The notes under the pieces: generated by a model
The model's database searches: none
What the model was told of the DNA's origin: nothing
The model's input: the letters and a program-made list of their open reading frames with translations, nothing else
From: Siphonodentalium dalli
Taxonomy: Eukaryota; Mollusca; Scaphopoda; Gadilida; Siphonodentaliidae
Reading direction: 5' to 3'
DNA length: 64,000 nucleotides
NCBI GenBank assembly: GCA_032622095.1
Contig: CP136068.1
Location: forward strand, 47,302,443-47,366,442
Shown here: one piece after another, positions 11,186 to 22,902 of the stretch
How positions within the stretch are numbered: position 1 is the stretch's first letter
Layout: each line of letters starts with the position of its first letter
Position numbers and translations under genes: made by a program

Positions 11186-12960
11186 TCGGGATTGTGAAAT
11201 GTGAACGCCCAACTACTTAAAATGATATGGAGATGGTCTGGTGACTGTATATAACTGATATGTGGATATCGGCGAATAGCAATCTTATCAATGATAGTGC
11301 ATATCCGCTCGCCATCCATGACGCAAACGACACCAAATGTGTTTTAATTCATGGTATATCATTAGAGAAAAATGTGTATGAATTTGGTGGAATTTAGTTT
11401 ATTAAATTAATTGTTGATGCAACACTGACTCGAACAACGCCATATTGCGAAGGTGATTATGTATTTGTTTCGTGGAAATCAACGACAAAACTATTTCACC
11501 ATATTTTTTTAATTTTCCCTCCCACCAACAGCGTCATTTAAAAAAATTTAACCTTCACCATTATCTTCCTTGTAAAAAGTTACCCCTCTTTGAACGCCTT
11601 CGTACCATCTCGATTGTACCGCGTGAAGTTATATATAGAACGCACACAGACAGACAAAAGACAGACAGATAGCACGATTTAATTTCTTGTATCATTTGAG
11701 AAGAACTTGTCTGAATTTGATGGTAATTGGTACTAAAAATATTTTGTATCAGTTTTGGTGACCCTCCCGTCCCTACTTCGGACTCAGGCTGCACACACTA
11801 AGACTCATTAGAGATTAGAGATGCATATATATGAAATTGGTGAAAATTGTCGAGTATACAAATTCGTATCAAATTTAAGGTCCCCATATCTCTAACCCAT
11901 AGGGCACCAATTTGGTGTATCTAAACCACACGATAAGATTCCTCTTATCACGGAAAAGAATATGTATAAATCTGGTGGAAATCGTCACTAAACATATAGA
12001 TATCATTTTTTGTGTCCCTCTCATCTCTATACACCATTCACTCGAATGGCCGCACTTGTGACATCCTTAAACCATACGATTACACTCCTGATATCACTCC
12101 TCTCCATCTCTCACCCAAACAGCACCACTATGGCATCTTTAAATCACGATTAGATCCCCCGTATCATGGATAAGAACGTGTATCAATTTGGTGGAAATTG
12201 GCGCTAAAACAATTGTGCATCAATTTTGGTGCCCTTGTCCCTTTCAATGCAACCCTGACTCGAATGAGGCCACATTTGACAGATAAAAGCCACACCATTA
12301 GACTCCTCATACCATGGGGATGGTTTTGTATAAGTGTGGTGGCAATCGGCGACTTATTATCAAATTTGGTGCCCACCCCCTCCCAATCTCTCATCCAAAA
12401 ACAACAATTTGGCGTTGTTAAATCGCACAATTAGATTCCTTGTATCATGAAGAAGAATATATATCAATTTGGTGGAAATGGTCGCTAAAATTAATTTTAT
12501 CAATTTTTGGTGCCGCTCTCCCTTCCGTTCACCCCTGACTCAAACGACGCCACTTTTGACATATTTAAACCACATCGTTGGATTCTTCATATCATGGGGA
12601 TGATTATATGTAAGTTTCGTGGCAATCGGCGACAGAAAACAAATCTGCCCCCCCCCCCCCCCCTTCCGGGCACCCCTGACGCGAACGGCGTGACTTTTGC
12701 CATATTTAAACCACACCATTAGATTCCTTTATATATAAGTTTGGTGGCAATCGGCGACAAATTTTCTTCTGCCCCTCCCCCTTTTCTGCCCCTGACAACA
12801 ACGGCGTCACTTTAGAAAATTCTAACCCAAACCATTATCTTTCTCGTAAAAAGCTACTCCTAGTAGACCCCTTTGGCATAATCTAGATGGTCCCCTGTGA
12901 ATTTATATAGAAAACAGACAGACAGACAGACAGAAATTCGCAAATATAGGTATAGATAGA
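11186..12960. repeat. Degenerate tandem repeats of the 'ATCGGCGCTAAA' family, block 2
   Basis: Same family as 9186-10210. The left edge (GTGAAATGTGAACGCC near 11196) matches the left edge of the block at 37271, so this block is part of the unit duplicated between loci A and B. It includes a C homopolymer (12649-12663) and ends with a CAGA-repeat tract and AATTCGCAAATATAG near 12950. Confidence 0.72.
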
Positions 12961-13590
12961 TATACATGTATATCGATTTGACACACCCATTATACAATTG
13001 AATACGTGTCCAGGGAATTTCATGTGCACGCTGTGCTCTTGTTGATAATTTGTGTTTTTACTTTTATGTAATTCTTTAAACCCATGTACACATGGCGTAA
13101 AATAAAAAATTATAGTTCATGTGTCACTGTTCGTTTAGACCACGTTCTCAGCATACTACGGCAACACCTGTTATTTTCAGAACGAAGGATTGGTCGGTTG
13201 AACTTGATAAACGTGTTGAATGTAATGTTGAACGTAAACATTTTGATTGTTTGAATGACAACATGTTGCATGTTTGAGTGCTAACACAACCGTTGTGATG
13301 TAAACATGTTGAATTATTGGGTTATCAAACAACCATTTATGTCAAAACGTGTTGTAGTGTTTAAAATAAACACAAATTTGGATAACATCAACATTTACGG
13401 GAAATTCTTTACTAGATACTATTAGCGAGTACTTATCTGGGAAAATGTTCAGATAATAAGTTCAACAAATGGTTGTTGAAATTATTTTATGAGTATTTCC
13501 CAGCAACGAATATAAATAATTCTGTACTATTGGTATCTCATTGTCTGTCTGTGTTCTTACTATTCCTTAAACACCCGCCAGATGAGCAGT
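12961..13590. other. Gene-free flank between repeat block and MITE
   Basis: Contains GTTGAATGTAATGTTGAACG-type short repeats near 13200-13330 and otherwise nothing identifiable. Parts (for example near 13030 and 13590) recur after the second repeat block (39480-40330), as expected for the duplicated unit. Confidence 0.45.
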
Positions 13591-13896
13591 AGAGACCTGT
13601 CGCAAAATTAAGAATACGACTACGGATAATGGACAATATCCTGCCAGTAATATAGGCCAAGATTCGATTTTTACGCACGGGGGTTCTTATGTGAGACGAC
13701 ATATACCCAACTCAGTTTAATTGTGTGCAGATGTGTCAAGCATGTGCCACCGGTCCTGCTTGGGGACACTCCAACACCGTTCGTGTGGTGTACAAAACAA
13801 TGATAAGAACATGGGATCTGAAAGAGGCACACATTATTTTTCCATCTAATATATGTGTAACTGAATAGAGTGGGGCATATGCTGTCTCACCAATGA

Positions 13897-14209
13897 TTGA
13901 TTGATTGATTGATTGGGGTTTTATGTCGCTTTAGGCACTAAGGCCATATCACGACATTGCCAGTTTTAATGGTGGAAGAAATCCGCACACTTACGGCTAA
14001 TCTAACAGTGATTTCAATGGCTGATAAACTCGTCGACCATGTGCGGCAAACCACCGGCCATCGGCAAGTAACTGGCAACTTTCCCAGATAACGATTTCGA
14101 GTTACAAAGTCCGCGATGGAAACATGTGGATTTGAACCCTTATCGCCAGCGCTGGAAGGCGAAACGGCTTGGAGTTGTACCCCTAACCGATTGAGCCACC
14201 GAGGCCCCC
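13897..14209 (-). mobile_element. tRNA-derived SINE with 13-bp target duplication
   Basis: Read on the minus strand, the 5' end at 14209 resembles a tRNA. There is an A-box-like TGGCTCAATCGG (14187-14198) and a B-box GGTTCAAATCC (14128-14138), the internal RNA polymerase III promoter. The body ends near CGACATAAAACCCC followed by an (ATCA)n tail. A 13-bp duplication GTCTCACCAATGA flanks it (13884-13896 and 14210-14222). Two related MITE copies have this site unoccupied, reading GTCTCACCAATTAACC at about 40098 and 40628. It encodes no protein and would need LINE enzymes to move. Confidence 0.9.
14187..14198 (-). promoter_or_regulatory. Pol III A box of the SINE
   Basis: TGGCTCAATCGG on the minus strand fits the tRNA A-box consensus TRGCNNAGYNGG except at one or two positions. 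Its partner B box lies about 50 bp downstream at 14138-14128. Confidence 0.7.
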
Positions 14210-14616
14210 GTCTCACCAATGAACCATCGTATGTAAATTGAGATGTTGTCCACCTTACTAGGACAATATATCCTATCCCTAATCGTAATAGTGATTTCGC
14301 GAAAGGTCTCTCTTACATCATTCCAATGCGTCCTTATATAACTGAATTAGGAGTATACATTCAGTGAATAACTTTTCAATTAAAGTCTACATGTTATTAT
14401 TTTAACTGGTACTCTGGCTCTGGAGTCCTGTATAAGTGTGTGCACATCATCATGATTCAACACTTCCCATGATAAATGATCACCGAAGCGCAGTTCTTCT
14501 TAATGATTACGAACCAATCTGCACTTGTTCGGTATGTTTGTATGTCTGTCGTACGCTTATCTTTTTTTTACATTCATCGAGATGAATAGACCCAATGTAG
14601 TAAAGTAAGGGTTAAA

Positions 14617-14797
14617 AGGTTAATACCCTGAATGTAAGCCAGTCTGTTATAATTATTAATACCCTGAATGTAATCGAGTCTTATAATTATCAATACCCTT
14701 AGTGTAATCGAGTCTGTTATAATTATTAATACCCTGAATGTAATCGAGTCTGTTGTAATTAGTAATACCCTGAATGTAATCGAGTCTGTTTTAATTT
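14617..14797. repeat. Short array of the 36-bp minisatellite (about five copies)
   Basis: TTAATACCCTGAATGTAAYC followed by GAGTCTGTTATAAT recurs five times with slight indels. It is the same monomer as the large array at 41040-44165, and both are preceded by the same roughly 330-bp flank (14290-14616 against 40725-41039). The two are therefore paralogous arrays of very different length. Confidence 0.88.
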
Positions 14798-15210
14798 TTC
14801 CCGCAGGCTATCAAACCATGGTCGCATGTTCAATGCTCAGTCGCTGGTGTGCGATACCTGCTGGCGCATGATGGCACGAGAGAACACAAACTAAAACATC
14901 AATAGATTTTTATTTCCGCTTTTCAAATGCTGGAAAGTTACACCAGCTTGTATATGTTACGATAAAATGGGTTTAGATGGGGTAGACAGCAGTCACTCTG
15001 CTATATTTACACACAGGGTATGTGCAATAGTTCAGATACAGTGAAATGTTGTTTGATCATCGTTTCCATACATTAACTCTTCTATTTTGCATATATGTGT
15101 CATCAGTATATTATGTTATTTGCTTGGATTTTTAAAATAAAAATACGTTTACACTAAATGGTTTGTTATGTATACCGTCTCAGTTTTCAAGCCTATAGTT
15201 TTTGGATAAA
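14798..15210. other. Gene-free interval
   Basis: No recognisable gene or mobile-element boundary. AT-rich and single-copy as far as this window shows. Confidence 0.4.
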
Positions 15211-15445
15211 CCACGATGTATGGTACCATAGTAATAGCATTAACCGCGGTCTACGGTACAATAGAATGTTATTAACCACTGCGTATGGTACCATAGTAAT
15301 ATTATTAACCACTGTGTATGGTACCATAGTAATAGTATAACCCACGCTGTATGGTATCATAGTAATAGTATTAAACATTGTGTACGGTACCATATTAATA
15401 CTATAAACCACGGTGTATGTTACCATAGTAATAGTAATAAACATT
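15211..15445. repeat. 33-bp minisatellite array 1
   Basis: About seven copies of a unit containing TATGGTACCATAGTAATAG and ATTAACCAC. The GGTACC core with flanking ATGGTACCAT is palindromic. Because 33 is a multiple of three, spurious ORFs rich in Ile, Thr, Val and Tyr appear on both strands. Confidence 0.85.
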
Positions 15446-15465
15446 TTAAGCATTTTATTCAAGAA

Positions 15466-15620
15466 ATGAATGTCGTGGTAGTGTGTGTTATTGGGTGATA
15501 CGACGATGTGGTGGTTCGGGGTACATATTATGTGTAAACCGGTTTGGAGTTTACACTAAATGTACTCAGAACCACCACATCACAATATCACCCAATAACA
15601 CAAACTACCACGACATTCAT
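15466..15620. repeat. Long hairpin (inverted repeat, about 155 bp)
   Basis: The left arm starts ATGAATGTCGTGGTAGTG (15466) and the right arm is its complement ending at 15620. The arms run about 60 bp with few mismatches, then continue weakly to a short loop near 15540. It sits directly after array 1, in an otherwise unremarkable stretch. Confidence 0.8.
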
Positions 15621-16310
15621 ATCTTATATTTATATAGGGTTTTTGTTTTTTATTTTCCAAAAGATGGCCCGATAATTTGAGATTAGACCACTTAAGTATC
15701 ACATATATGCAGCCCAATATAAGATTTCAGAATATGTCGCGATGATATCGTAATGATAGAAATCACTATCATCCGATGTAAGTCGGCTGTACATTGAAAA
15801 AACGCGCCCAATTATTTTGACCGCGTCAAGTGCATTGATCTGTCATCAGAATGTCACTTCCTGTTCTGTATTATAAGGACGTAAAACAGGTTGCCCAAGT
15901 GTCAGTTGACCAATCACAAGACAATATTTAGTGTATTGCAGACAGGCTGTGTAAATATTAACTAATATCGGATTGCGATATCATTACGATACCATTACGA
16001 TAGGTATCGAATCGGCCCATTTATGGTGTGCATCTTTATATATATAATTTGTGTAGAATTACAGTGATTCTAGTACATTATCCATATGGTAATGATGTTC
16101 CATCAAACTGATTGGTCTTTTCTGCACTGAATGGCATTTTATAAATTAATATCGGATTGCGATATCATTACGATATCAATATGATAGGTATTGTATCGGT
16201 ACATTTACGGAGTGCATCCTTTGTATCGTATTGATATCGCAACGCGACATCAATTCGACACTAATGTCGATATGGTAACGACATATTTTCGATATATGCA
16301 TGTTTGCTGG
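15621..16310. repeat. Interval with a dispersed direct duplication
   Basis: A segment beginning AATATCGGATTGCGATATC, ending around GTGCATC, occurs at about 15963-16032 and again at about 16148-16220. It also holds several GATATC palindromes. No gene was recognised. Confidence 0.6.
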
Positions 16311-16720
16311 GCCGTATGGTACCGTAGTAATAGTATTAACCACGGTGTATGGTACCATATTAATAGTATTAAACATGGTGTATGGTACCATATTAATATT
16401 ATAAACCACGGTGTATGGTACCATAGTAATAGTATAAACCACGGTGTATGGTACACAGTAGAAGTATTAACATGGTCTATGGTACCATACTAATATTATA
16501 AATCACGGTGTATGTAACCATAGTAATAGTATTAATCACGGGTTCTGGTACCATAGTAATATTATAAACAACGGTGTATAGTACCATAGTATTAGTATTA
16601 ACCGCGGTGTACCGTAGTAATAGTATTAACTACAGTGTATGACACCATAGTAATAGTATTAACCACAGTGTATGGTAATATTATTAGCACGGTGTATGGT
16701 ACCATTATTACTACCATAAG
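16311..16720. repeat. 33-bp minisatellite array 2
   Basis: About twelve copies of the same GGTACC-centred monomer as array 1, with more indels. The two arrays are about 0.9 kb apart and in the same orientation. Confidence 0.85.
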
Positions 16721-16939
16721 CCAAATCAACGTTCGGTATTACCACATCGAAGTTGGTGATTGTTCACTCACCGCTCCTTTTTTCAACATTACTGCCTCAC
16801 AGCTTCTTATAAAACAAACTAGTTTCCCGCTACGACTATTGCAATTATCCAACCGTCGTATGGTAACAATAGAGACATTTCGCATCCTTATAATTACGAA
16901 TACGGATAGCTATTCATAAGTATATCCGTATGGACAAAA

Positions 16940-19002
16940 AGTCCTTTCGCAAAACGACTACGGATAAGAGTTTTGACAAACACGTTATTGCGCACCAGTT
17001 TAAAATTTTGAAACGTTTGTTTTGTATCCAGTCGTCTGTAACGTTATGTATACAACATGCCCAACATGCAAAACACTAATCAGATAATGGTTAGATGCAG
17101 ATCGCCAACAGTATGCGTATATACATAATGTATATATAATGAATACAAAATATACATTTGCCTTTACTATAATTCCAACATGTCCACTGTGTTGCAATAT
17201 GAGGCACATTAAAGCACTTGTATAGTCCCCCACCAACCCATATGGTGCTAATGTGCTACTGAAAACAGAACAGTGTTAATGTTTGTAAATCCTTCACCAC
17301 AAAATGTTTAATCACTGGACACAATTAGTTTTTCCCGGCTACGGATAAACCACCACGGTCCTGAGTCTAGACTTTTTTCAACATACCCACCACTTCCTGT
17401 GCGCCACGGCCTTTCCTGGCCAATGTATAGTTGATCTGAATAAGATATGGGATCTCCTGACATCTTTTGAATACATCAAATATGTTGTGATGGTATACAA
17501 TCTATTCCAAGCTCCATGAATGTCCACGATTCGTTCACCGCGTCAGCTATTCCCGTGCATGTTATGTACAACAACCGTGATGATATGGATGTTGCGATAG
17601 AGGTTGTCATTTATCCATGCACCACTCCCCTAATTGAGATCTTTTGGATTCTCAAATAGTGTCCACACAGTTTCAATTTAAATCTGCTTGTTAAAATTGT
17701 AGGCCATTAGCATGCAGTTGGATTTCACCATTGCAGTATATAACGGCGCATATATACCCTCATAAAATGTTCAGCAAGAGGGATGGGTACAAACCAAAGT
17801 TTCCGTTCGGACATTATTTGTGGTTGTACATGAATAGGAATGAACAGTCGCGAGAAATTCATTTCCGACCAATCTAGTGCAGGTACATGCAGGTACATGC
17901 ATGGACCCATCCCCAATTTAAGGTAGTCAAGCTCACTAGTCTATTGACACATCCCTGCACACTGTAAATATTGGATGTATCAGATACTCGTTCGGTAGTA
18001 TATATTATACTATCTCCATATGTCTTGGACTATGCATACGTCCTAAATTTATATGCGTTTGAGGCTTAACGGATATATGTATGCATGCACTGAGAGTGGT
18101 CGCTGTTCGTGGCGGATAGGGCTTTTGTTTCGCATGTTTCTCGCAATTAACGACGACGAGTATCTTGATAGCCAATCTAAATTACAAATCCAGGTTAAGT
18201 GGCAATAGAAATGGGCCTGCTGTATAAGCTGCATTTGACAGTGTATAGTAGAGCGAAATTGTATATCTTAGAAATGAAATCAGATGTGTTAAATGAATTC
18301 ATAAGAATTCATGAAATCGTTTCCGCTCTCACCAGGGGGGGGGGGGGGGGGTCGGGGGGTCGGGAAAAAAATTTAGGCACGTATGGCATTTTTTCCCATT
18401 CGATCATTTTTGTACCCACCCACCCCCACCGCCAAATTTGTTTCCGTTTTCGGCAGTTTTTTCCGACCATTTTTTGACACCCACCCCCCTTTTAACACTA
18501 ACACAGAGATTTGCGGGGTGAAATTCATTGTAAACAGCTGTATATGAATTTCTGTGCATTCTATTTATCATGGATGTTAACATGGACATGCAAATAGGAA
18601 TGAGTCACTTTGAGGTCATTCGGCCAAAAAAACATGGCTGCCAGTGGCCATCTTGGATTTCAAAATTTGCAACAAAATACAACACGATAACTGCCTGCAG
18701 TCAGTTTACCAGTTAGAATTACATTATTTCTCTCATTGAAAGTGGTTTTGAAGCCCAACTCATGGCCAAAACACTAAAAAACAAGCAGGAAATGTTTTTA
18801 TTAGTTGCGGAAAAAATTGCTTGTTGGTGGCTTTGACCACCCACCCACCCCGGCATACGTGCCAGAATTGTTTTTTCACCCCCCCCCCCTGCTGAGCCTG
18901 CTCTCACGGATAATAAACTACGACAACGATTAGAAAGTACACACATGTTGGTGACGTAGTATCCTATCCGTAACCGTAATCGTGAGTTTTGTGAAAGGTC
19001 TT
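16940..19002. mobile_element. Possible larger relative of the AGAGACCT MITE (composite)
   Basis: Near 16941 the sequence GTCCTTTCGCAAAACGACTA resembles the left end of the MITE at 13591. At 18980-19002 the complement ends in GTGAAAGGTCTTT, resembling its right end. If these are a pair, the element is about 2.06 kb and contains the transposon at 18333-18900. The ends are diverged and the pairing is tentative. The interior to 18332 contains no gene that I can support. Confidence 0.35.
18333..18900. mobile_element. Non-autonomous DNA transposon, CAGG...CCTG ends, 7-bp TSD (copy 1)
   Basis: It begins CAGGGGGG and ends CCCCTGCTGAGCCTG. Its subterminal inverted repeats share GGCACGTATG (left) and its complement (right). 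CTCTCAC lies immediately outside both ends (18326-18332 and 18901-18907). A second copy at 54592-55133 has the same ends with a different 7-bp duplication, and a third at 55410-55975 is nearly identical inside. The interior has no ORF. A 7-bp duplication fits P-like, Dada-like or some hAT elements. Confidence 0.82.
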
Positions 19003-19859
19003 TATTGTACGATAAACACGCATAGCATAATGAGTGCACCGACTAAATCCATTTTACGGTGTACAATAATGGTGATCACAGTATTTAAATTACACCCAAC
19101 CCACCCCAATGATGCATTGACATCATAATGACATGGTACCATGTACGCATAGATTACCGCTTTGCTCAATCTAGAATACCTTAGTATTGAATACAATGTG
19201 AATACATGTTTGTTATTACAATGTAGAGGGAGAGGGTTTTCATCAGTTGCAAACACTTGTGCCTCAATCCCTTTTGCATGTTATGCAAATGAATTTGTTT
19301 CAAGTCAAGAATGCAATTTGAAAATGTTTGTATCCGTTTAGTTGCACAATCATGGTAGCATTTTAGACTTTTAATTTATAAATCAAGTACAGCAGGAACT
19401 GTGAGGTCGAACTAGTTATTTAAATTAATATATATAGTTGTCCAATTTACGTAGCTGTGCAAGTGCCGAATCAAGATACACACCTTTGTCGTAAGCCCCC
19501 ATGTGAAGACAGTCACATTTGCCTCTTCGGTAAAACTTCCTTGTTTCAGTTCGGTTTGGATTAAAGTATTCGGTCACTTGTTATTATTCCTCTTAATCTT
19601 TAGAGATTTACGTCATCATCCCACTTTAATAGTTTTTGATTGTTAAGGTGTTACAGGTAATACAGGTACGTGTGTTTTATCGGTATGTTGTATGTTACAC
19701 GGTACATTTTATTAGTCATGTCATGTATTTATTCTGTGTTGCTTCCTGGTTGTACTCAGGACCTGGTGACCCCATTTTACCAAGAAATAATGCAATTGGT
19801 GTGGATCGCACGGTGATTTTCCTATTTTATAAATGTTCTACCAGGTGAATGTGTAAGTA

Positions 19860-21165
19860 TAGGAACATGACAATCTGCGGGATGGGATGGGATATGGGAC
19901 AAAACGACAATCTGCGGGACATAATTTCAAATTGCGTGGGACGGCCAATATCTCGAGGAATACAGCGAATAGAGGGCTTCTTTTGGTGTCTAACGAAAGG
20001 TCCACATTCGCCCTATCCACTCATATTAACCCCGCCACTGACCGAACACCAGAAGTTGCATTATTTGATCGACAACTGACCTAACATGGGGTGGAATTTG
20101 GGATAGAATGACAATCTGCGAGACAGGATTTTCAAATTGCGTGGGACGGCCGATATCTCGAGGAATACAGCGCATAGAGGGCTCCTTTTGGTGTCTCACG
20201 AAAGGTCCACATTCGCCCTATCCACACATATTAACACCGCCATTGACCGGACAGCGGAAGTTACATTATTCGTTCGACAACTGACCTAACATAAAATGCC
20301 ACAAACACGAAAAACTGCGTTCGACATTAAAGTTTAGAATTTAGATTTCTCGATGAATACGCTAGCAAACAACAAGTTTTGGGTATCAAATAACGCAGTG
20401 GAATACTGATAATTTCTGCAACAATTTCACCGCCTGGTGGGACCCATTTAAAAAAAATACATTCCCTGTGTCTAATCCTACATTTTGATATACCATACGC
20501 CCCATTATATTGAATATACCAGCTGAAATCGATCCTGTAATTGTAAACATCGAGTCTATTATTAGCTGTTTTATCGGCGCGTGTTTGCGTGTTCGCCATT
20601 ACAATATTCGCACTAAAACAGCCATATTGTAGCTAACAACGAATGCACAGTATTCCACTGCGTTATTTGATACCTAAAACTTGTTGTTTGCTAGCGTATT
20701 CATCGAGAAATCTAAATTCTAAACATTAATGTCGAACGCAAATATTCGTGTTTGTGGCATTTTATGTTAGGTCAGTTGTCGACCGAATAATGTAACTTCC
20801 GTGTCCGGTCAGTGGGTGGTTAATATGTGTGGATAGGGCGAATGTGGACCTTTCGTGAGACACTAAAAGGAGCCCTCTACGCACTGTATTCCTCGAGATA
20901 TCGGCCGTCCCACACAATTTGAAAATCCTGTCCCGCAGATTGTCATTCTATCCCAAATTCCACCCCATGTTAGGTCAGTTGTCGATCAAATAATGCAACT
21001 TCTGGTGTCCGGTCAGTGGCGAGGTTAATATGTGTGGATAGGGCGAATGTGGGCCTTTCGTTAGACATCAAAATGAGCCCCCCTACGCCTTGTATTCATC
21101 GAGATATCGGCCGTCCCACGCAATTTGAAATTCTGTCCCGCAGATTGTCGTTTTGTCCCATCCGT
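19860..21165. mobile_element. Giant foldback element with about 0.5-kb inverted arms
   Basis: The left arm (about 19868-20410) and right arm (about 20645-21165) are inverted copies, with landmarks such as CAATCTGCGGGAC, GGCCGATATCTCGAGGAA, GTCCACATTCGCCCTATCC and CAACTGACCTAACAT. Each arm itself contains two tandem copies of a roughly 235-bp unit. The spacer of about 235 bp is unrelated. Copy B of the segmental duplication lacks the element and has only unrelated sequence between 25462 and 25587. No transposase is encoded. Confidence 0.85.
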
Positions 21166-21582
21166 CCGTATTCCGTATCCGCAACTCATAGTGGGGTTAT
21201 GATGTATATGTTAATAATATATTTTAATAATAAGTGAAAACACGTGTACCACCATTTCTAAGTGTCTATTGGGTGTATGCATTCAATGCAAATTACTTCC
21301 TTGTTCAATTTTGTTTTTATCCACATACCATTTGTCCCATATGTCTATATATACAGTGTTTGATCATTTATTTCTGATTAATTGTTCAGATGTTGGTGAT
21401 TGTGTCAAATAGACGACTTTCCATGGCCATAAAGTCTGTCAATGCCTTGGGGTTAAAAATATATTCTATTCATATTCGTGATAACACAACAACCAAACAG
21501 GATTTTCATAACTATACAGTTTTAAGATAGAGTTACTCCTCTTCCACTAAGCAAATCTGTTGGTTACAGTGAAGTATTTCGA

Positions 21583-22447
21583 TAAGGTCACACTGGTGCA
21601 AATGTTTTCCACAGGCATCAGTGCTAACGTTTTAGCGTATACTGAAATCTGAAATTTGAAAAATTGACATTTTGGGGAAACTTTTAAAGCTAAAAAATCA
21701 TGTCCGTCTAGCAGGGAATTCGCCTTTACATCCTGTGTTTTCGTAACTAGTGTCAGAACCGCATATCAAAATACTGTCATATTTTAGACCACACCAAAAA
21801 ATTCAAACTTCTGTAAAAAGTGTTAATTACGTTACCAATGGCTATTTTACCTATGCGAAATCATAGGGAAGAGGTGTGGTGATTTTGTTTATGCAAAAAG
21901 CACACATTCAAGGCTATTGACCAATCAGGGCCCAGTGTATATTTTATTCTTTTCCGCATCCGCTAGATGTCACTCTAAACCCTGTTTACACCAGTGTAAC
22001 CTAAAGCGATAGCCCGCTTTTTGCGGAATAATCGTAACTCCCTACATTTCTTCAGAATTACCCATCAATGGAAGAAATGTGTTAAAAACAATATCAGTTC
22101 TGTAGTTCTTTATTAATCACACACAATTTAACCCCACCCCTTTAACACGTACAATATTATTTCCATGAGATTCTTCTGTTGGTGGCTTTGATCATCCACC
22201 CACCCCGGCATACGTGCCGGATTTTTTTGTTCACCCCCCCCCCCTGGTTTAGCAGGGAATTCGCCTTTAAATCTTTTGTTTTCGTAACTAGTCAGAACCG
22301 CATAAAAAATACTATCGTAGTTTAGACCACACCAAAAAATCCAATCTTCACTACAAAGGGTTAATTCATGTGCCAGTGGCTATTTTACCTATGGGAGATC
22401 ATAGGGAAGAGGTGTGGTGATTTTGTTTATGCAAAAAGCACACAAGG
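21583..22447. repeat. Insertion with a roughly 195-bp direct duplication and a transposon-end relic
   Basis: A segment starting TAGCAGGGAATTCGCCTTTA occurs at about 21712-21905 and again at 22253-22443, both ending GTTTATGCAAAAAGCACACA. Between them at about 22175-22245 lies a solo right end of the 18333-type transposon (CCCCGGCATACGTGCC then a C run and CTG). Copy B of the segmental duplication lacks this block. Confidence 0.65.
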
Positions 22448-22902
22448 CCCTCAAACGAATTTTGGGCCAAAATGTTGGAGAGAATTAAAACAAATCTGGG
22501 CTCTGGTTGACACATCGTGTAGCACGTGGTTCCTAGTTTGATTTGTTGTGGTTTTAGGTAAACGATGTCAATATTTGTTCATGCATTTCTGACTCTAGAG
22601 TATAAATCAGAAATTTAAAGGTACATTTCATGCCAGCCGATATGATTCCACTCCTGGTGACCATGTACTCATTTACCACAATTCGGGGCTGCATGTCATT
22701 ATATGTTAACACTGAGTCCTATGGAAAATAATTACTTCACTTTAACGTGTATTATCATAATTCAGACTTTAATTAATCTCAAATCGTTATAAATGTTGTA
22801 GACATAATAGAGACGCGATGAGGCGTCGCCACTTAAAGATGTCATGATAACCCAACACCCCCTACTGAACTAAATCAGAGTCATATACCACCAGAAGTAT
22901 TG

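Larger units (their letters stand above)
13591..14311. mobile_element. MITE with AGAGACCT termini, carrying a nested SINE
   Basis: The ends are inverted repeats of about 30 bp: AGAGACCTGTCGCAAAAT at 13591 against the complement of the sequence ending at 14311, with several mismatches. A second copy at 40333-40721 has the same ends and interior but no SINE. Without the SINE and one duplication copy this element is about 382 bp. No target duplication was recognised and superfamily is unknown. Confidence 0.72.
19236..22902 (+). repeat. Segmental duplication, copy A (paralogous to 24850-26450)
   Basis: From the TTGCAAACAC phrase to CATATACCACCA this stretch is co-linear with 24850-26450. It is longer because of two extra blocks: the giant foldback at about 19860-21165 and an insertion at about 21583-22447. 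An 85-bp segment with AG and GT at its edges (19760-19844) is shared with copy B (25367-25451). The duplicated part carries no intact ORF. Confidence 0.8.

Noticed and set aside
14128-14209. A functional tRNA gene
   Set aside because: A and B boxes are present, but the acceptor stem cannot be paired as in a tRNA and the sequence runs on into a SINE body with a 13-bp target duplication.
13938-14219. 93-codon minus-strand ORF
   Set aside because: It overlaps a tRNA-derived SINE with pol III boxes; SINEs do not encode protein.
16176-16493. 88-100 codon ORFs with Tyr/His-rich repeats
   Set aside because: By-products of the 33-bp minisatellite.
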